64,000 nucleotides of DNA, taken from assembly GCF_022605725.1 (NCBI RefSeq), contig NC_065556.1, positions 3,596,001 through 3,660,000 on the forward strand, in the 5' to 3' direction. Position numbers and translations under genes: made by a program. Below, in pieces: positions 11,201 through 21,764 of this stretch. Within the stretch, counting starts at the first letter, position 1; each line of letters starts with the position of its first letter. Source of the stretch: Anthonomus grandis grandis (taxonomy: Eukaryota; Arthropoda; Insecta; Coleoptera; Curculionidae). A model generated the notes under the pieces. The model ran no database searches. It had not been told where the DNA came from and worked only from the letters and a program-made list of their open reading frames with translations.

Positions 11201-12121
11201 CAGGGTGTTCCGTATCGTAATGTTTAAATTTTAGGGGCATAAAGTACGCTTCTTAAGTAAAAAAAAATTCCTTTTTATTTGTTTTAAAGTTACACGTCCA
11301 TGAATGTTATTAGAAGATAATACTAAAAATTAATTTAAAAAGTAAATAAAAACGATTTTATTAAAAAAAAAATTAATTGATAATATTTTCAAATTGTCCA
11401 CCTCCTTGTTGAATGGAGGCTTGTGCCCGTTAGCCAACAGATGACGTAGTTATCCGTATTTGACCGCTGTTTTGTCTTATTTGTTTAGCAGCTTGCTGAA
11501 TACGGTTCAATAACTCTTCCCTTGTATTTTAAACTTGCGCATAGACAAAATCTTTTATGTACCCCTATAAATAAAAATCAAGGGGATTGCGATCGGGTGA
11601 TCTAGGTGGCCAGGCAACAGGACCACCTCGACCAATCCATCTTGGATAGTTGGCCGTAACCCAGTTTCGGACAGCAGTTCCGAAATGCGGTGGAGCCCCA
11701 TCCATTTTACGCTGAATGTTTAAATTGCAAATATCTTAAAAACTGATAAAGTTACATGAAATAAACAAGAATACCTTTTTTATTCAAAATTGAACTGCCT
11801 TGTAGATTTTCTAGTCGGTTTAGCGTTTTTAGCTGTTTATCTAAGTAACAGGGTGTAACTAACGCCCTGTATAAATAATGCTAAATTCACCACAAAATTT
11901 GTAATTTTCATGTCAAAACACATAAAGTCGCCAATTTTCAAGACGATACGGCTTAAAATCACAAAATTATTAAGAAATTTCAAATTAAAATTCTTAAAAC
12001 TTTAAATACCCTGTATCTCGTAAACCTGCCACATTTGTATAGGACATGTTAAGCTTAATCGCCATATTTTGGTGTGTGTATCTCCAGTTCAAAGATTACC
12101 CATTCTTAATGAATCACCCTG
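11201..12121 (-). mobile_element. Composite of DD41D-type element relics
   Basis: It begins after TA with CAGGGTGTTCCGTATCG at 11201 and contains further end-like motifs at 11849-11870 and CACCCTG|TA at 12115-12123. The inside holds a transposase piece at about 11550-11704. Internal phrases such as CAGGGTATTTAAAG (read on the minus strand near 12015) recur in the relic at 2070. The ends do not form one clean inverted pair, so at least two overlapping or nested copies are likely. Confidence 0.55.
11550..11704 (-). pseudogene. DD41D (rosa-like) transposase fragment
   Basis: Minus-strand reading gives GAPPHF, then RWIGRGGPVAWPPRSPDR and NPLDFYL, the block holding the last two catalytic aspartates of mariner-superfamily transposases of the rosa (DD41D) type. 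I count 40 residues between the position of the second and the third aspartate. A stop follows FYL, and the second aspartate codon itself is at the broken edge. Only the C-terminal third survives. Confidence 0.7.
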
Positions 12122-12291
12122 TATATTATATTCTACATAAGTTGTTTAGTTCTATAAATACAAAATCAAATTAACGGATATTTAAACTATTAACAATTAT
12201 GCCGAGTTTATACAACATACATTATTGCTTAATTCTTATTGCATACTGATAATTCATATCTCATAAAAATTTTAAATACTGTGACTTAATA

Positions 12292-13787
12292 CAGGGCGTT
12301 TCTTAACCTATACGCATAAACTTGGGAAATTATTGCTAACGGCAAATAATGACTAATAGTGGAAAAACAATTAAGTAAAATAGTTTTAGTTACGGAGATA
12401 AACGACTTATTAATTAAAATTAAAAAAAAAACGTAAATTCTCCAAAATAAATGTTTATTTAACTATTATAGTAACTGTTCGAAGTTATTTCCATGACTTT
12501 CAATACATAATTGAGCACGCCTAATCCAAGAGTTGCAGACAGCAGCTAATCCAGGTTGTAGTCGAATTTCCTCGGCGGCAGCAAATATCCGATTTCTTAA
12601 TTCTTGTTCATTGTCAACTTCGGTTACATAAACTAGAGATTTTAGGTGGCCCCAAAAATAAAAGTCAAGCGGATTAAGGTCGGGTGATCGAGGAGGCCAT
12701 CCAATTGGACCACCTCGGCCTATCCATCGTTCGGGGCACATTCGATCCAAATGCCGTCGCACTGGTTGCGCAAAATGTGGTGGAGTACCATCGTGAAGAA
12801 ACCACAAATTCTGCCTAATGTGAAGAGGGACTTCTTCAAGGAGTACCGGCAAATTTTGTCGCAAGAATTGTAAATAAAGAGCACCAGTTAGACGATTATC
12901 CAAAATGAAAGGGCCAATAAGTATTCCGTTTACAATTCCAGCCCACACATTTACTGAAAATCGTTGTTGAAAGTTTGTTCGCCGAATGGCATGCAGATTT
13001 TCAACTGCCCAAAAATGCGTGTTGAGAAAATTGTGAATACCATTGCGTGTGAAAATTGCTTCATCCGTAGCTAAAATGTTCCTGGTAAAGTTTGGGTTTA
13101 ACTGCTGCTGATGTAACAACCACTCGCAAAAGTTTATTCGAGGCGCATGATTCCTTGGAACTAAAGCTTGTACCCTTTGGACGTGAAATGGATACAGTAA
13201 TTCATGCCTTAAAATTCGCCAAACTGTGACTGGTGATAATCCAAATTGCGTTGCAATTGTTCTAGTGCTTATGTCAGGATGCTCTTCGATGATATCTAAA
13301 ATCAAATTCTCCAGATTTAAAATGCGCCTAGGTCTAATGGCTCCACCATGTTGCCCTGGCCTCGGCCGCAAATTTCCAGTTTCTCTACCCCGCTGAACCA
13401 CACGCAAAAAAGCTTCACGCGACGGATGATAACTATGAGGAAACCTTTGTGCATAAAGATTAGCTGCAGCCACACTGTTTTGTCTTGATTCCCCGTATGC
13501 CAGTAACTAGTTCTTCGTTTGAAAAATTATGCGGCATAATTTTAATAAAAAACGAAATACGACCACAACTGTATCAACTACTAAACATAATAAACATCAT
13601 CCGGACTTGTTTACTTCTTAATTTGAAAATAAAATTCCACCTGATAAAGTTATTACATTTTTGTGAAAAAAAAAGAATTATCTCAGAAACTACAAATATT
13701 TTACTTAATTTTTTTTTCACTATTAGTCATTATTTATCATTAGCAATAATTTCCCAAGTTTATGCGTATAGGTTAAGAAACACCCTG
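12292..13787 (-). mobile_element. Nearly complete rosa-like DD41D element
   Basis: 1496 bp flanked by TA on both sides. The termini are near-identical inverted repeats of about 90 bp beginning CAGGG(C/T)GTTTCTTAACC, spanning 12292-12383 and 13697-13787 with only a few mismatches. Between them lies one transposase gene on the minus strand. TA duplication, long TIRs and a D-D-D transposase place it in the Tc1/mariner superfamily. The close match of the two TIRs suggests a fairly recent insertion. Confidence 0.9.
12466..13537 (-). pseudogene. rosa-like DD41D transposase, one N-terminal frameshift
   Basis: The main frame runs from about 13503 to 12466, over 335 codons. It has an N-terminal helix-turn-helix (TIATQFGLSPVTVWRILRH), then the catalytic aspartates in LATDEAIF, FLHDGTPPHF and SPDLNPLDFYFWG. 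I count exactly 41 residues between the second and third, the spacing reported for the rosa group. The likely start is ATG at 13535-13537 (MPHNFSNEELV), joined to the main frame by a small indel near 13506; the downstream phrase LAYGESRQNS is the usual continuation in this family. All three catalytic residues are present, so the copy is one lesion from intact. It is antisense to melted. Confidence 0.88.
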
Positions 13788-13887
13788 TATACTCCAACCA
13801 TCAAACTCGTCTTCATGACAACTCATGGGATAAGTTTATCTTGTTGTGGTGAAATTAATTGTGTTTCGAAATTCTTTGTACTATTGA

Positions 13888-14190
13888 TCATGTATATCCT
13901 GAAGAAATAGCCAGTCCACGAGTGCTTTGAGTGTTGTCAAGTGCTACATGTCCCAAAACTGCTATTTCTCCAGCTTCATTTCTTGCTGATCGGTTTTCTC
14001 GATTAGGGCAAATATTAGTCACAGATCTAGTTTCTTCAAATTTTCTTATCAAGTTACCCACATAGTTACTGTTAATATTTTTGTCTGCATGTAACGCATG
14101 AAACAACCGTGAGTAACACTTGCAAAGCTCCCTTTTTGGTAATACAGTTATAGTTGTTGTTATTTCTATCCTTTCTTGAATGTTGTTCAA
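13888..14190 (-). pseudogene. DD41D-type transposase N-terminal fragment
   Basis: A 100-codon open stretch with YVGNLIRKFEETRSV and an alanine/asparagine block resembling the first helix-turn-helix and linker of rosa-like transposases. It lies 100 bp beyond the right TIR of 12292-13787. It could be the N-terminal half of the copy whose C-terminal piece lies at 11550-11704, split by that insertion; no matching outer right terminus was found to prove it. Confidence 0.4.
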
Positions 14191-14739
14191 TATTTATGAC
14201 ATTTAGGTAGGTAATTTAAAAACGATTTTCGATGAAATAGGGTGACACTGACTGATGCTAAATGTTCTTCCGGATATCCAAGGTTATAATTTTTTACAAT
14301 TCATTATTATCAGTATTAAGTCGAAATCAATTCACCCAAATATCTTCACAATGATTGAAGGTAGTGTAACCTTTTTACCGTTTGTGAAGGTATAAATTAA
14401 AACACTCGATGCACAAAAATAGTCAACAGATTTATTATACAGTAAGGATGCGCTTTAATTCTGTAAAAAATTTGTAAAAAAAAGTATGTATATTTTGTAT
14501 ACCATGTCCTTCCTATACCTAACTTCAATATTTATTAAAAAATTTAAAATAAATAACCATGAATTTTATAAACAGTTTATAAAAAAAAACAAAACAAAAA
14601 AATTTTAATAAATTTTGAAATTGTTGACCATTAACTTCCTGACAGTTACCAAATGGATATTCAAATTTTTGTACTACTTTACTTATTGTTTGAGGCCGGA
14701 TTTGTTGTATTTCGGCTCAAATTCTATTTTTTAATTCTT

Positions 14740-15640
14740 TTATATCTTCTCAGGTTTATCAAAATAAACTTTGGATTTTAGATAACCCCATAGATAAAAA
14801 TCCAATGGGGTTAAATCTGGTGACCTTGCTGGCCATTCAATAAAACCCCCCCTTCCAATCCATCTATTTGAAAAAATGTTGGTAAGGTAATCTCGTAAAG
14901 GTTCGCGAATAGTGTAGGGGGGCGCCATCCTGTTGAAACCATATCGAATCTGCCGGTATAAATGGGTTTTCACCATTTGGATGAAGTGCAATTAAACTAC
15001 GTACTATCTGATTTTGAAACAATTCTAAATATTTTTTAGAGGTAAGTGCGCCCTTAATAAAATAGGGACCCACAATTCCTGCACATACGTTTAATTTCTT
15101 GGGAAATTGTGTCTTGACTTTCCATACTCCAGTGTGGATTTTGTGGTGCCCAATAACGAATATTTTGCCTATTTACAGAACCATTTAAAAAAAAACGTGT
15201 AGGTTTGTATTACATTTATTCATCATTATTTCGCAAAACTCTATTCTGCGGATGTGATTATTTTCAATAAGCTCCTGAATTAAATGACTTTTATATGGAT
15301 GCCATTTATTCCTATGCAAATATTTTAGAACACATGATTTACTAACCGACTGGACTGCAGCAACTTATCGAGTTGATTTATGTAGATTTTCTTGTAAATC
15401 GAGCAAAATATCTAATTGTCTGTTTTCTGGAAGCGTGGGACGGTCCAGGTCATATTTGTCTCTGACTTGACCAAAAACTCTAAACTTTTTATCAATTTTG
15501 CTTATTACCGAACGTGTAAAAGGCCTCTCCGGGTACTTATTGTTAAACAGATCGCAAACTTGGGCCTGTGTTCGAGTCTTGTCGCCATATCTTACCATCA
15601 TCAAAATTTCAAATCTTTGTTTTTCAGTTAAACGTGCCAT
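14740..15640 (-). pseudogene. Second rosa-like transposase, decayed
   Basis: The N-terminal part at 15365-15640 reads MARLTEKQRFEILMMVRYGD and a helix-turn-helix region. The C-terminal part in two overlapping frames at 14740-15073 reads WFQQDGAPLHY and, after a frameshift near 14930, NRWIGRGGFIEWPARSPDL with TPLDFYLWGYLKSKVYF. It is clearly diverged from the copy at 12466-13537 and so represents another subfamily. The region between 15073 and 15365, which should contain the first aspartate, is rearranged. Confidence 0.75.
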
Positions 15641-15821
15641 ACTTTTAAACTTTGCAACTGCACTTGATGCTTACTGACATTTACGTAAAGTAATACATAC
15701 TGTTTCCATGCGATTAAATGGTGACAAGGTGTCAACAGTCAAATATATCTGTTAAGAAACTATGAAAAAACATGTTTGGATATGCTCAGTGCTAATTTAT
15801 TAATAATGTTAATATTAGGTA

Positions 15822-18353
15822 GGGGAGGATGGGGCAAGTGAGACACCTTAAGGCTCTGCGGCGTATAACTTACTAAGTTTTAAATAAAAAAAACTTTCAT
15901 CATTTGTAACACGAGTTTAATTGGTTTCAAACTAACATAACCTTAAAAATAAAATAAACATTAACTCTTTAGAAAAATATCAAACTTAAAACAAAAAAAG
16001 AAAAATGACTCTCTTACCCTAAGTTATAGGGGTAAGTGAGTTACCCACGTGGGGCAAGTGAGTCCGAATGCTAATAAATCAACGACATTGTCACAAACAT
16101 AATTATTAATACCTGGCTCATTATCGGAACAATCCTCATGTAACCAAGCACCACATTGCATGCACCATTCTTCATAACAAGTGTCTTCGTAGGTCTCATG
16201 ACAGTAAATGCATAATGTGTTTTACTTTTCGTCCGGCATTGTTTTTATGTTGTGTTGTTTCTCTTCTCCTCTTGACGTGGCACTTTGCTTAGAAATTCCT
16301 TCTTTTAATTTTTTTCCATTACTAGTACTTGTCCCTGCTTTGTCATCTAGTTTCTTTTTTACTTGCTTAGCTTTCACTGGTTTTAATTTTTCTTCCAATT
16401 GATCTTTGTAAGGAGAACTGGTTATTATATTAGATCCTTCTATGCGCCTAGATTTGGATTTGGCATTTTCTTTCTTTTGAAAGGGTTTTGGAACTGGGCT
16501 TAAAGTTGAAACTGAAACATAACTACATGTTGGTTGCTCTTATTCAAAATTGTTTACTAATTCTTTAGAAGTATTCTGGATATCATCTTTTCTCAACAAG
16601 ACTTCATCACTTATTACGGGACCTCGACGGGATTAATGTTTTCTGTCCTACATTCCTTTTGAAGAATGTTCTCGGCGGGCGCAAAGTCACTGTCTTGAAA
16701 CACATCTGGATTATATGGGTAGATTCCTGTTTTTTCAAAACCCTTAATAATATTTATTGGTGTAAAAGCCTTAATAAGCGCATTTTTAATAATAGGAGCC
16801 ATATCATATTCTGTGATCCTAGAGCCTGGATGATTTGTAAGCCAGTGATCCATTTCTCCTGCCAGATAGGTTTTAAATGGTCCAAAGACACTTACGTCCA
16901 GCGGTTGCAACTTATTTGATGTGTGAGGAGGTAAGGTTATAATAGAAACTCCTGATTTTCTAGCCAGGTTTACTAAATTAATGAACTTATGACTTGAATG
17001 TCCATCTAGTATCAGTAGACTTGGACAATCTGTTGTTGTTTTGGTGCAGCCTATAAAATAATTTAAAAATTTGATAAATAGGCCAGCATCCATCCAGCCT
17101 GATGGAGCAGGAAATCCTACTGCTCCAGGAAATGAACTGCTCAAAAAACCAGAATTCATTCGAGCACGAGGGAAGACCATAAATGGTGGAATAAACGTAC
17201 CTGTAGCGCTGACACAAGCTAATAAAGTTGTGTTTTTTCCTCTCTCTAAAGAAGTTAATCTTCCTACTTGCTTTCTTCCCTTTTCAGCTAAAATTTTTCC
17301 CGGTTTTTGAACGCAGGTAATCCCCGTCTCATCACAGTTAAAAATCCGATGCGGCGGAAAATTAAACTTGTTCAAGGTCTTTTTTAAGTTTTGAAAACAA
17401 TCATTAGCCTGGATTTCGAAAATCCTGTTACTCTTGCAATGCTGGTTGCTTCAGGTCTTCGAATGGAGAGGATTTTCTGACCATTTAAAAATGAGCTCAC
17501 TCAGTCTTTTCCTGCTAGTTTTTGATCTTTATTAAAAGGATGACTTATTTGATTGGCTTCAGCAGATTGAAATGCAATCCTTCGAAGATCTGTGGTCGAA
17601 AGTCCATAAAACAGACCGACGAAATTATGTGTGACGATTTTTCCGACAAAATTATGTGTTCACATAATTCCTTTTCCATTTTTTCAGTGAATACGGGTTT
17701 GAACCTGCCGTGGTTTACAAGTGGAGTGAACTGTCGACGCTTTAATCGTGATTGTAAGGTGGTTCTTGGAATACTAAAAACCACACTAGCTTTTTTAATT
17801 GACATCTCTTTATTTTGAATCGCTTCTAAGGCATCACGAATGGCATCTTCTGAGGATGATCCTTTTTGGGTTTTGCGCACGTAGTTACGCTCCATTTTTC
17901 CTCTGCAATATAAAAATATATTTATAAGAACTTTTTATACTACAGTCGTTCTTAAAATATAAAAATTTAAATCTTGAAAAGACAGTTGAATGTGGCAACA
18001 TTCTAAGCATAACGCGGTATTAAGCAAATATAAGGTTATGGTATGCACTTCATACAATATTAAGAAAATGCCTTTAAATTGAGGAAAATTATATTATTAT
18101 GCCTTATTGATTTCGCTTAAAATATTATAAAAAAACACGTAAAATTTAAAAAATGTTAATATTTACCTTAATTTTAGTAATTTTCAGCTAAATGCTTAAG
18201 AACACAATACGCGCTAATAGACATGTACACTACACTGATCATTGTCGTGCTATGATGCCGGTTGCTCGACATATTTCTAGAAATGCACTTGCCCCCTATG
18301 ATTCAGTTGCCCCACGCACTTGCCCCCTATGATTCAGTTGCCCCACTCTCCCC
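15822..18353 (-). mobile_element. pogo-like DNA transposon with G-rich ends
   Basis: 2.5 kb flanked by TA (15820-15821, 18354-18355). The imperfect inverted termini begin GGGGAGGATGGGGCAAGTGA on the left and, read inward from the right, GGGGAGAGTGGGGCAACTGA. A second copy of the phrase ending in a G-rich run lies just inside the right end. It carries a pogo-type DDE transposase on the minus strand. A related element with the same terminal G-run and same architecture is at 41350-48773. Confidence 0.82.
16090..17895 (-). pseudogene. pogo-type DDE_1 transposase with C-terminal zinc finger
   Basis: N-terminal part 17545-17895: MERNYVRKTQKG and a Psq-type helix-turn-helix (KKASVVFSIPRTTLQSRLKR). 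Catalytic part 16614-17375: IFNCDETGI, LLILDGHSSH and LQPLDVSVFGPFK supply the three acidic residues of the pogo/jerky DDE_1 fold. After a break, the tail at about 16090-16230 reads CIYCHETYEDTC, then WCMQCGAWLHEDC and VCDN, a PHD/RING-like C4HC3-style zinc finger. Frame changes between the N-terminal and catalytic parts (17375-17545) and before the finger show the gene is no longer intact. Pogo transposases recognise their own TIRs through the helix-turn-helix; the role of the finger is unknown to me. Confidence 0.82.
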
Positions 18354-19159
18354 TATAAGACGTGGTATAGAAAATATACTTAAAATTCTATCCCGAATTC
18401 AAAAAAGGAATAAAAAGTAGGTGTTTCCATTAAAAAAATTGAAGTTGATGGTCGTTGCTTATTTTTGGTTCACCCTGTATACATGAATTCATCATCAAAA
18501 AAATAATAGTTTTTTTAAATAAAAAATTATTAAAAAATTTTCTTCGAATACACCCCTGAATTTTAAATGAATTTGTTCCAACTTGCGCGTCCTCACTGTA
18601 TACGTAAGCACTTAACACGATCAGTTAAGGCTACTAGACACACTTATCACTATAAAATTTAAAGTGTAATGCAATTTTTTTTGGATCATACTGTATTTAA
18701 GATACGTCCCCCTATAAATCAAAATTGCGTGTCTGAGCGTTTTTTCAAAAATATACCAGCAGAATCACAAATAGGGATGCCATCTTTTGTTGGACCACCG
18801 TGTATATTGTCTACAGGGGATCTAGTACAAGCTGGAGAGAAACATTTAGAATTAAGCTCTTTTTACCCTCTAGGTCAAAGTTTAGGTGCTTGAGGTGTTG
18901 CGCTTGGCTTTTTATTTTAAAAAAAGACGTAAAAAATCTTCGTAACATTATTGGGTACCAAATTGAACATTACTTTCGTAATCGTAATCTAGAGGGCAGC
19001 AAGCGAAGCTCCTAGTTCTTAGCTCCGAGCGCCAACAAATCTTTCTGACGACATTGATTGACCTCTATCAGGAATATAATTTTATTTAGGCTCTAGACTA
19101 ACCGCTTGCAAATTCTTTTTTTGCATACTTTTTATTTAATCAAATTTTATGTATATGTA
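18354..19159. other. Intron of melted with an element-end relic
   Basis: A CACCCTG|TA terminus at 18471-18479 suggests the right end of another CAGGGTG-type element whose left end was not found. A second degraded end-like motif (CACCGTGTATA) is near 18797. Otherwise nothing is recognised. Confidence 0.35.
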
Positions 19160-19609
19160 CAGGGTGTCCCAAATTCGAGGGTGACCATTCTCATCTCTGG
19201 GATCTCGGAAACCGTAATAATTACGGGGCCGGAGGCAAAGTTGCGCAATTTGAAGCTTAATAAAATGACGTTTAAAAAATTTTTAAAATCCGGATACTTC
19301 CCGAGTTATCCGAAAAAAATCGAAAATTGTCAATATCGTTTTTACCTTCTACCGACTTTATTTAAAGAGACATTGGAAAAATAAAAACAGTTTTTCATTG
19401 CCACTTGTCCTACAACATGAGGCAAAAAAAATTTTTTTTTCGATCATCATAAACACTATTTTTTCTTGTGGGCGCCATATTGGATTTTTTCATTTTTAAA
19501 AAGTATTTTTAATTGCCTTTAAAATGAGGTATCGCACTTGCATTTCCCATTACTCCTTCTAGTACTTCCTAGAGATCTCAATGGTTACCCTCGAATTTGG
19601 GACACCCTG
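19160..19609. mobile_element. MITE, CAGGGTG-ended
   Basis: A 450-bp non-coding element in the intron before the melted exon at 19745, flanked by TA at 19158-19159 and 19610-19611. Its ends are inverted: CAGGGTGTCCCAAATTCGAG on the left and the same 20 bases read inward from the right. TIR similarity extends about 45 bp with a few changes. There is no transposase inside. The terminal motif and TA duplication suggest it is mobilised by DD41D-type transposases like those nearby. Confidence 0.88.
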
Positions 19610-19744
19610 TATACAGATTTTTAAACATTTTCTTAAATATATTTTTTTCGGCTGCAGGATATTGTTTAATTGTGGTGAGTATAAATGATAGTTTTTATTT
19701 TTCTTTAATGTGAATTTTGAGTCCATTTAATAACTTTTTTCTAG

Positions 19745-19890
19745 GCAATGTGAACGTTAGTGGTCCAACCACAGTGATATCAAGAAGAAACACCAATAAT
19801 AACACGAGCGTCACTCTAATAAACCAAAACTCGATAGCCAACCAGAGGATGAGCGTTTTCGAGCCTTATCCAATGAGAGACACCATTCAA
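19745..19890 (+). CDS. melt: melted, internal exon
   Basis: Acceptor TAACTTTTTTCTAG and donor CAA|GTAAGC at 19891. Two bases complete the split glycine codon, then 48 codons ending SVFEPYPMRDTIQ. The end of this exon joins directly to HFCEKHLDKIKLYM of the exon at 27030, which is the conserved melted block preceding the C-terminal domain. The exon is flanked by a MITE 135 bp upstream and a 4.1-kb transposon from 320 bp downstream, yet its splice sites and frame are intact. Confidence 0.88.
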
Positions 19891-20826
19891 GTAAGCATAA
19901 ATTCTTAAAAGTTATTATGACTCTCAAATGTCGAGTGTTTTATTTATTTATTTCATTTTTTACATCCTATTTGTTTTTTATCAAAAATAAATAGGAGCAT
20001 ACGATAAAATACGAATATGCCCAGCCAATGAGAGCATTCCGGCACCGCAGAGGCGTGGCTTGCGTACCGCCAAAATCCAAAATACGAATTTTTCAATACA
20101 TGTAGTTGAACAGAGAGATTTGGCATCTCTTACGTATATATTTGCTAATATAGCAATTTGTTTTGTTAGGTATTTATATTTTAGATGGAAAAAGAAAATG
20201 CGATATGCATATACAGGGTGTTTGGCGGAGGGTTAGCCAAACTTAGTGGGCATATAGATAGGCTCAGATAGAAGATATTTTCTTAATAAACTTGTGTTCT
20301 AAAAGTTTCGGGTTTTTTTATATCATTGATTTTGTGTTATTTTCAGGGTTTTCAAAAAATTATGTTTTTTGACATCTTTAAATTTTTTCAGCATATTTTT
20401 CACGTTTTTTTTACATTTGTATTTAGTCTGTAATGTATCCTGAATCTAAAAAAATTAATATCAACTACAAATAATACCGAAATAATTCGTTTTGAGCTCA
20501 AAAAGTTAATACAAGTAGCAAAAAAAGTTATGAAAGGTAACTTTAACTTGACGCAAAAAAAAAACTAAAGTCTATCATGTTCAGGTAGTTTTAAAAACAT
20601 CTCCAGTTAATACTCTTTTCAATGATATACGATGTGTAACACAAAGCCGACTAACTTGCCACAATTCATGACTTTAAAGGAAAATAAAGTAAAAAAAAAA
20701 TATTTTTTAAATTTTATGTATTTATTTCAAAATTACAAATTTTGTTGAAACTGCGCTCCCCTGGCTCCTATACATGCCCTACATCGCCGTCGCATTTCTA
20801 CTGTCGTAAGGCGAAGTCGCATCTCG

Positions 20827-20874
20827 CCGCTTTTATAACCGCCAGAGTCGCAACTCTAACGGTTATAAAAGCGG
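20827..20874. repeat. 48-bp near-perfect palindrome in the transposase 3' end
   Basis: Two 24-base arms, beginning CCGCTTTTATAACCG and ending CGGTTATAAAAGCGG, match with about three mismatches. The inverted copy of this region in the right arm (near 23735) lacks it, so it arose in the left arm after, or independently of, the arm duplication. It shifts the transposase C-terminus. Confidence 0.75.
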
Positions 20875-21764
20875 CATTGATTCTTTGAATTAAGTGGTCT
20901 AGATTGTGAATTTCCACCTCGTACATGAGAGGGGTTAAATCAGGGGACCGTGGAGGCCATGCGATGGGACCTGCTCGTCCGATCCACGAATTGGGAAAAG
21001 TATTGTCCAGAAATTCTCTAACGGCGACCCGATAGTGTGCAGGACACCCGTCATTCTGGAAGAAGAAACCCGTCTTCATTAAATATGGGTATATCAGCCA
21101 ATATTTGTGGGAGATCATTTTGTAAAAAATGTAAGTAATTGTCCCCGTTGAGGTTTCTCGGCAAGTAGTGTGGACCGATGAGGTGTCTCCCAATCACACC
21201 TGCTCAAACATTAACACTGAATCTTGTTTGGAAAGACTTGGCTCTGGTCAAATGCGGATTTACGTTTTTGTTTTCCCAATAATGTAAATTATGTTGGTTA
21301 AATATTCCCGCACGTGTAAATGTTGATTCATCTGTCCATAAGATGCTTTTTAAAAAGTGTCAATTTTCAACGTCTGCGTGAAGCAAAAAGCGGCAAAATT
21401 GTACCCGTCGCTCATAGTCGGCTTGTAGAAGACCTAGAATAGAGATCACGATGCCAGTAAAAATTGTTGATGTAGTATGAAATTACCTTGCACTGGGGTG
21501 TAATGGAAAGGATGCCTTCCTTCTGCCTTGACAACTGACCATGCTTTTCATGTAGAAATGTTCAGATCTTACTACTTAGCTACTTTCCTTGTACTAGTGG
21601 TGGGATCCTCATCGAATGCGTGAATTACGTTTTCATCTACAGCAACATCATACTGCCTCCGATTGATCCTCGGTTCTTGAAAATTTAGATTGCCTGTTTC
21701 CCTTAATCGACGAAAAGTGTTAGCAAAAGTGTTGTGGTGGGGCACACGCCTATTGGGGTATTGC

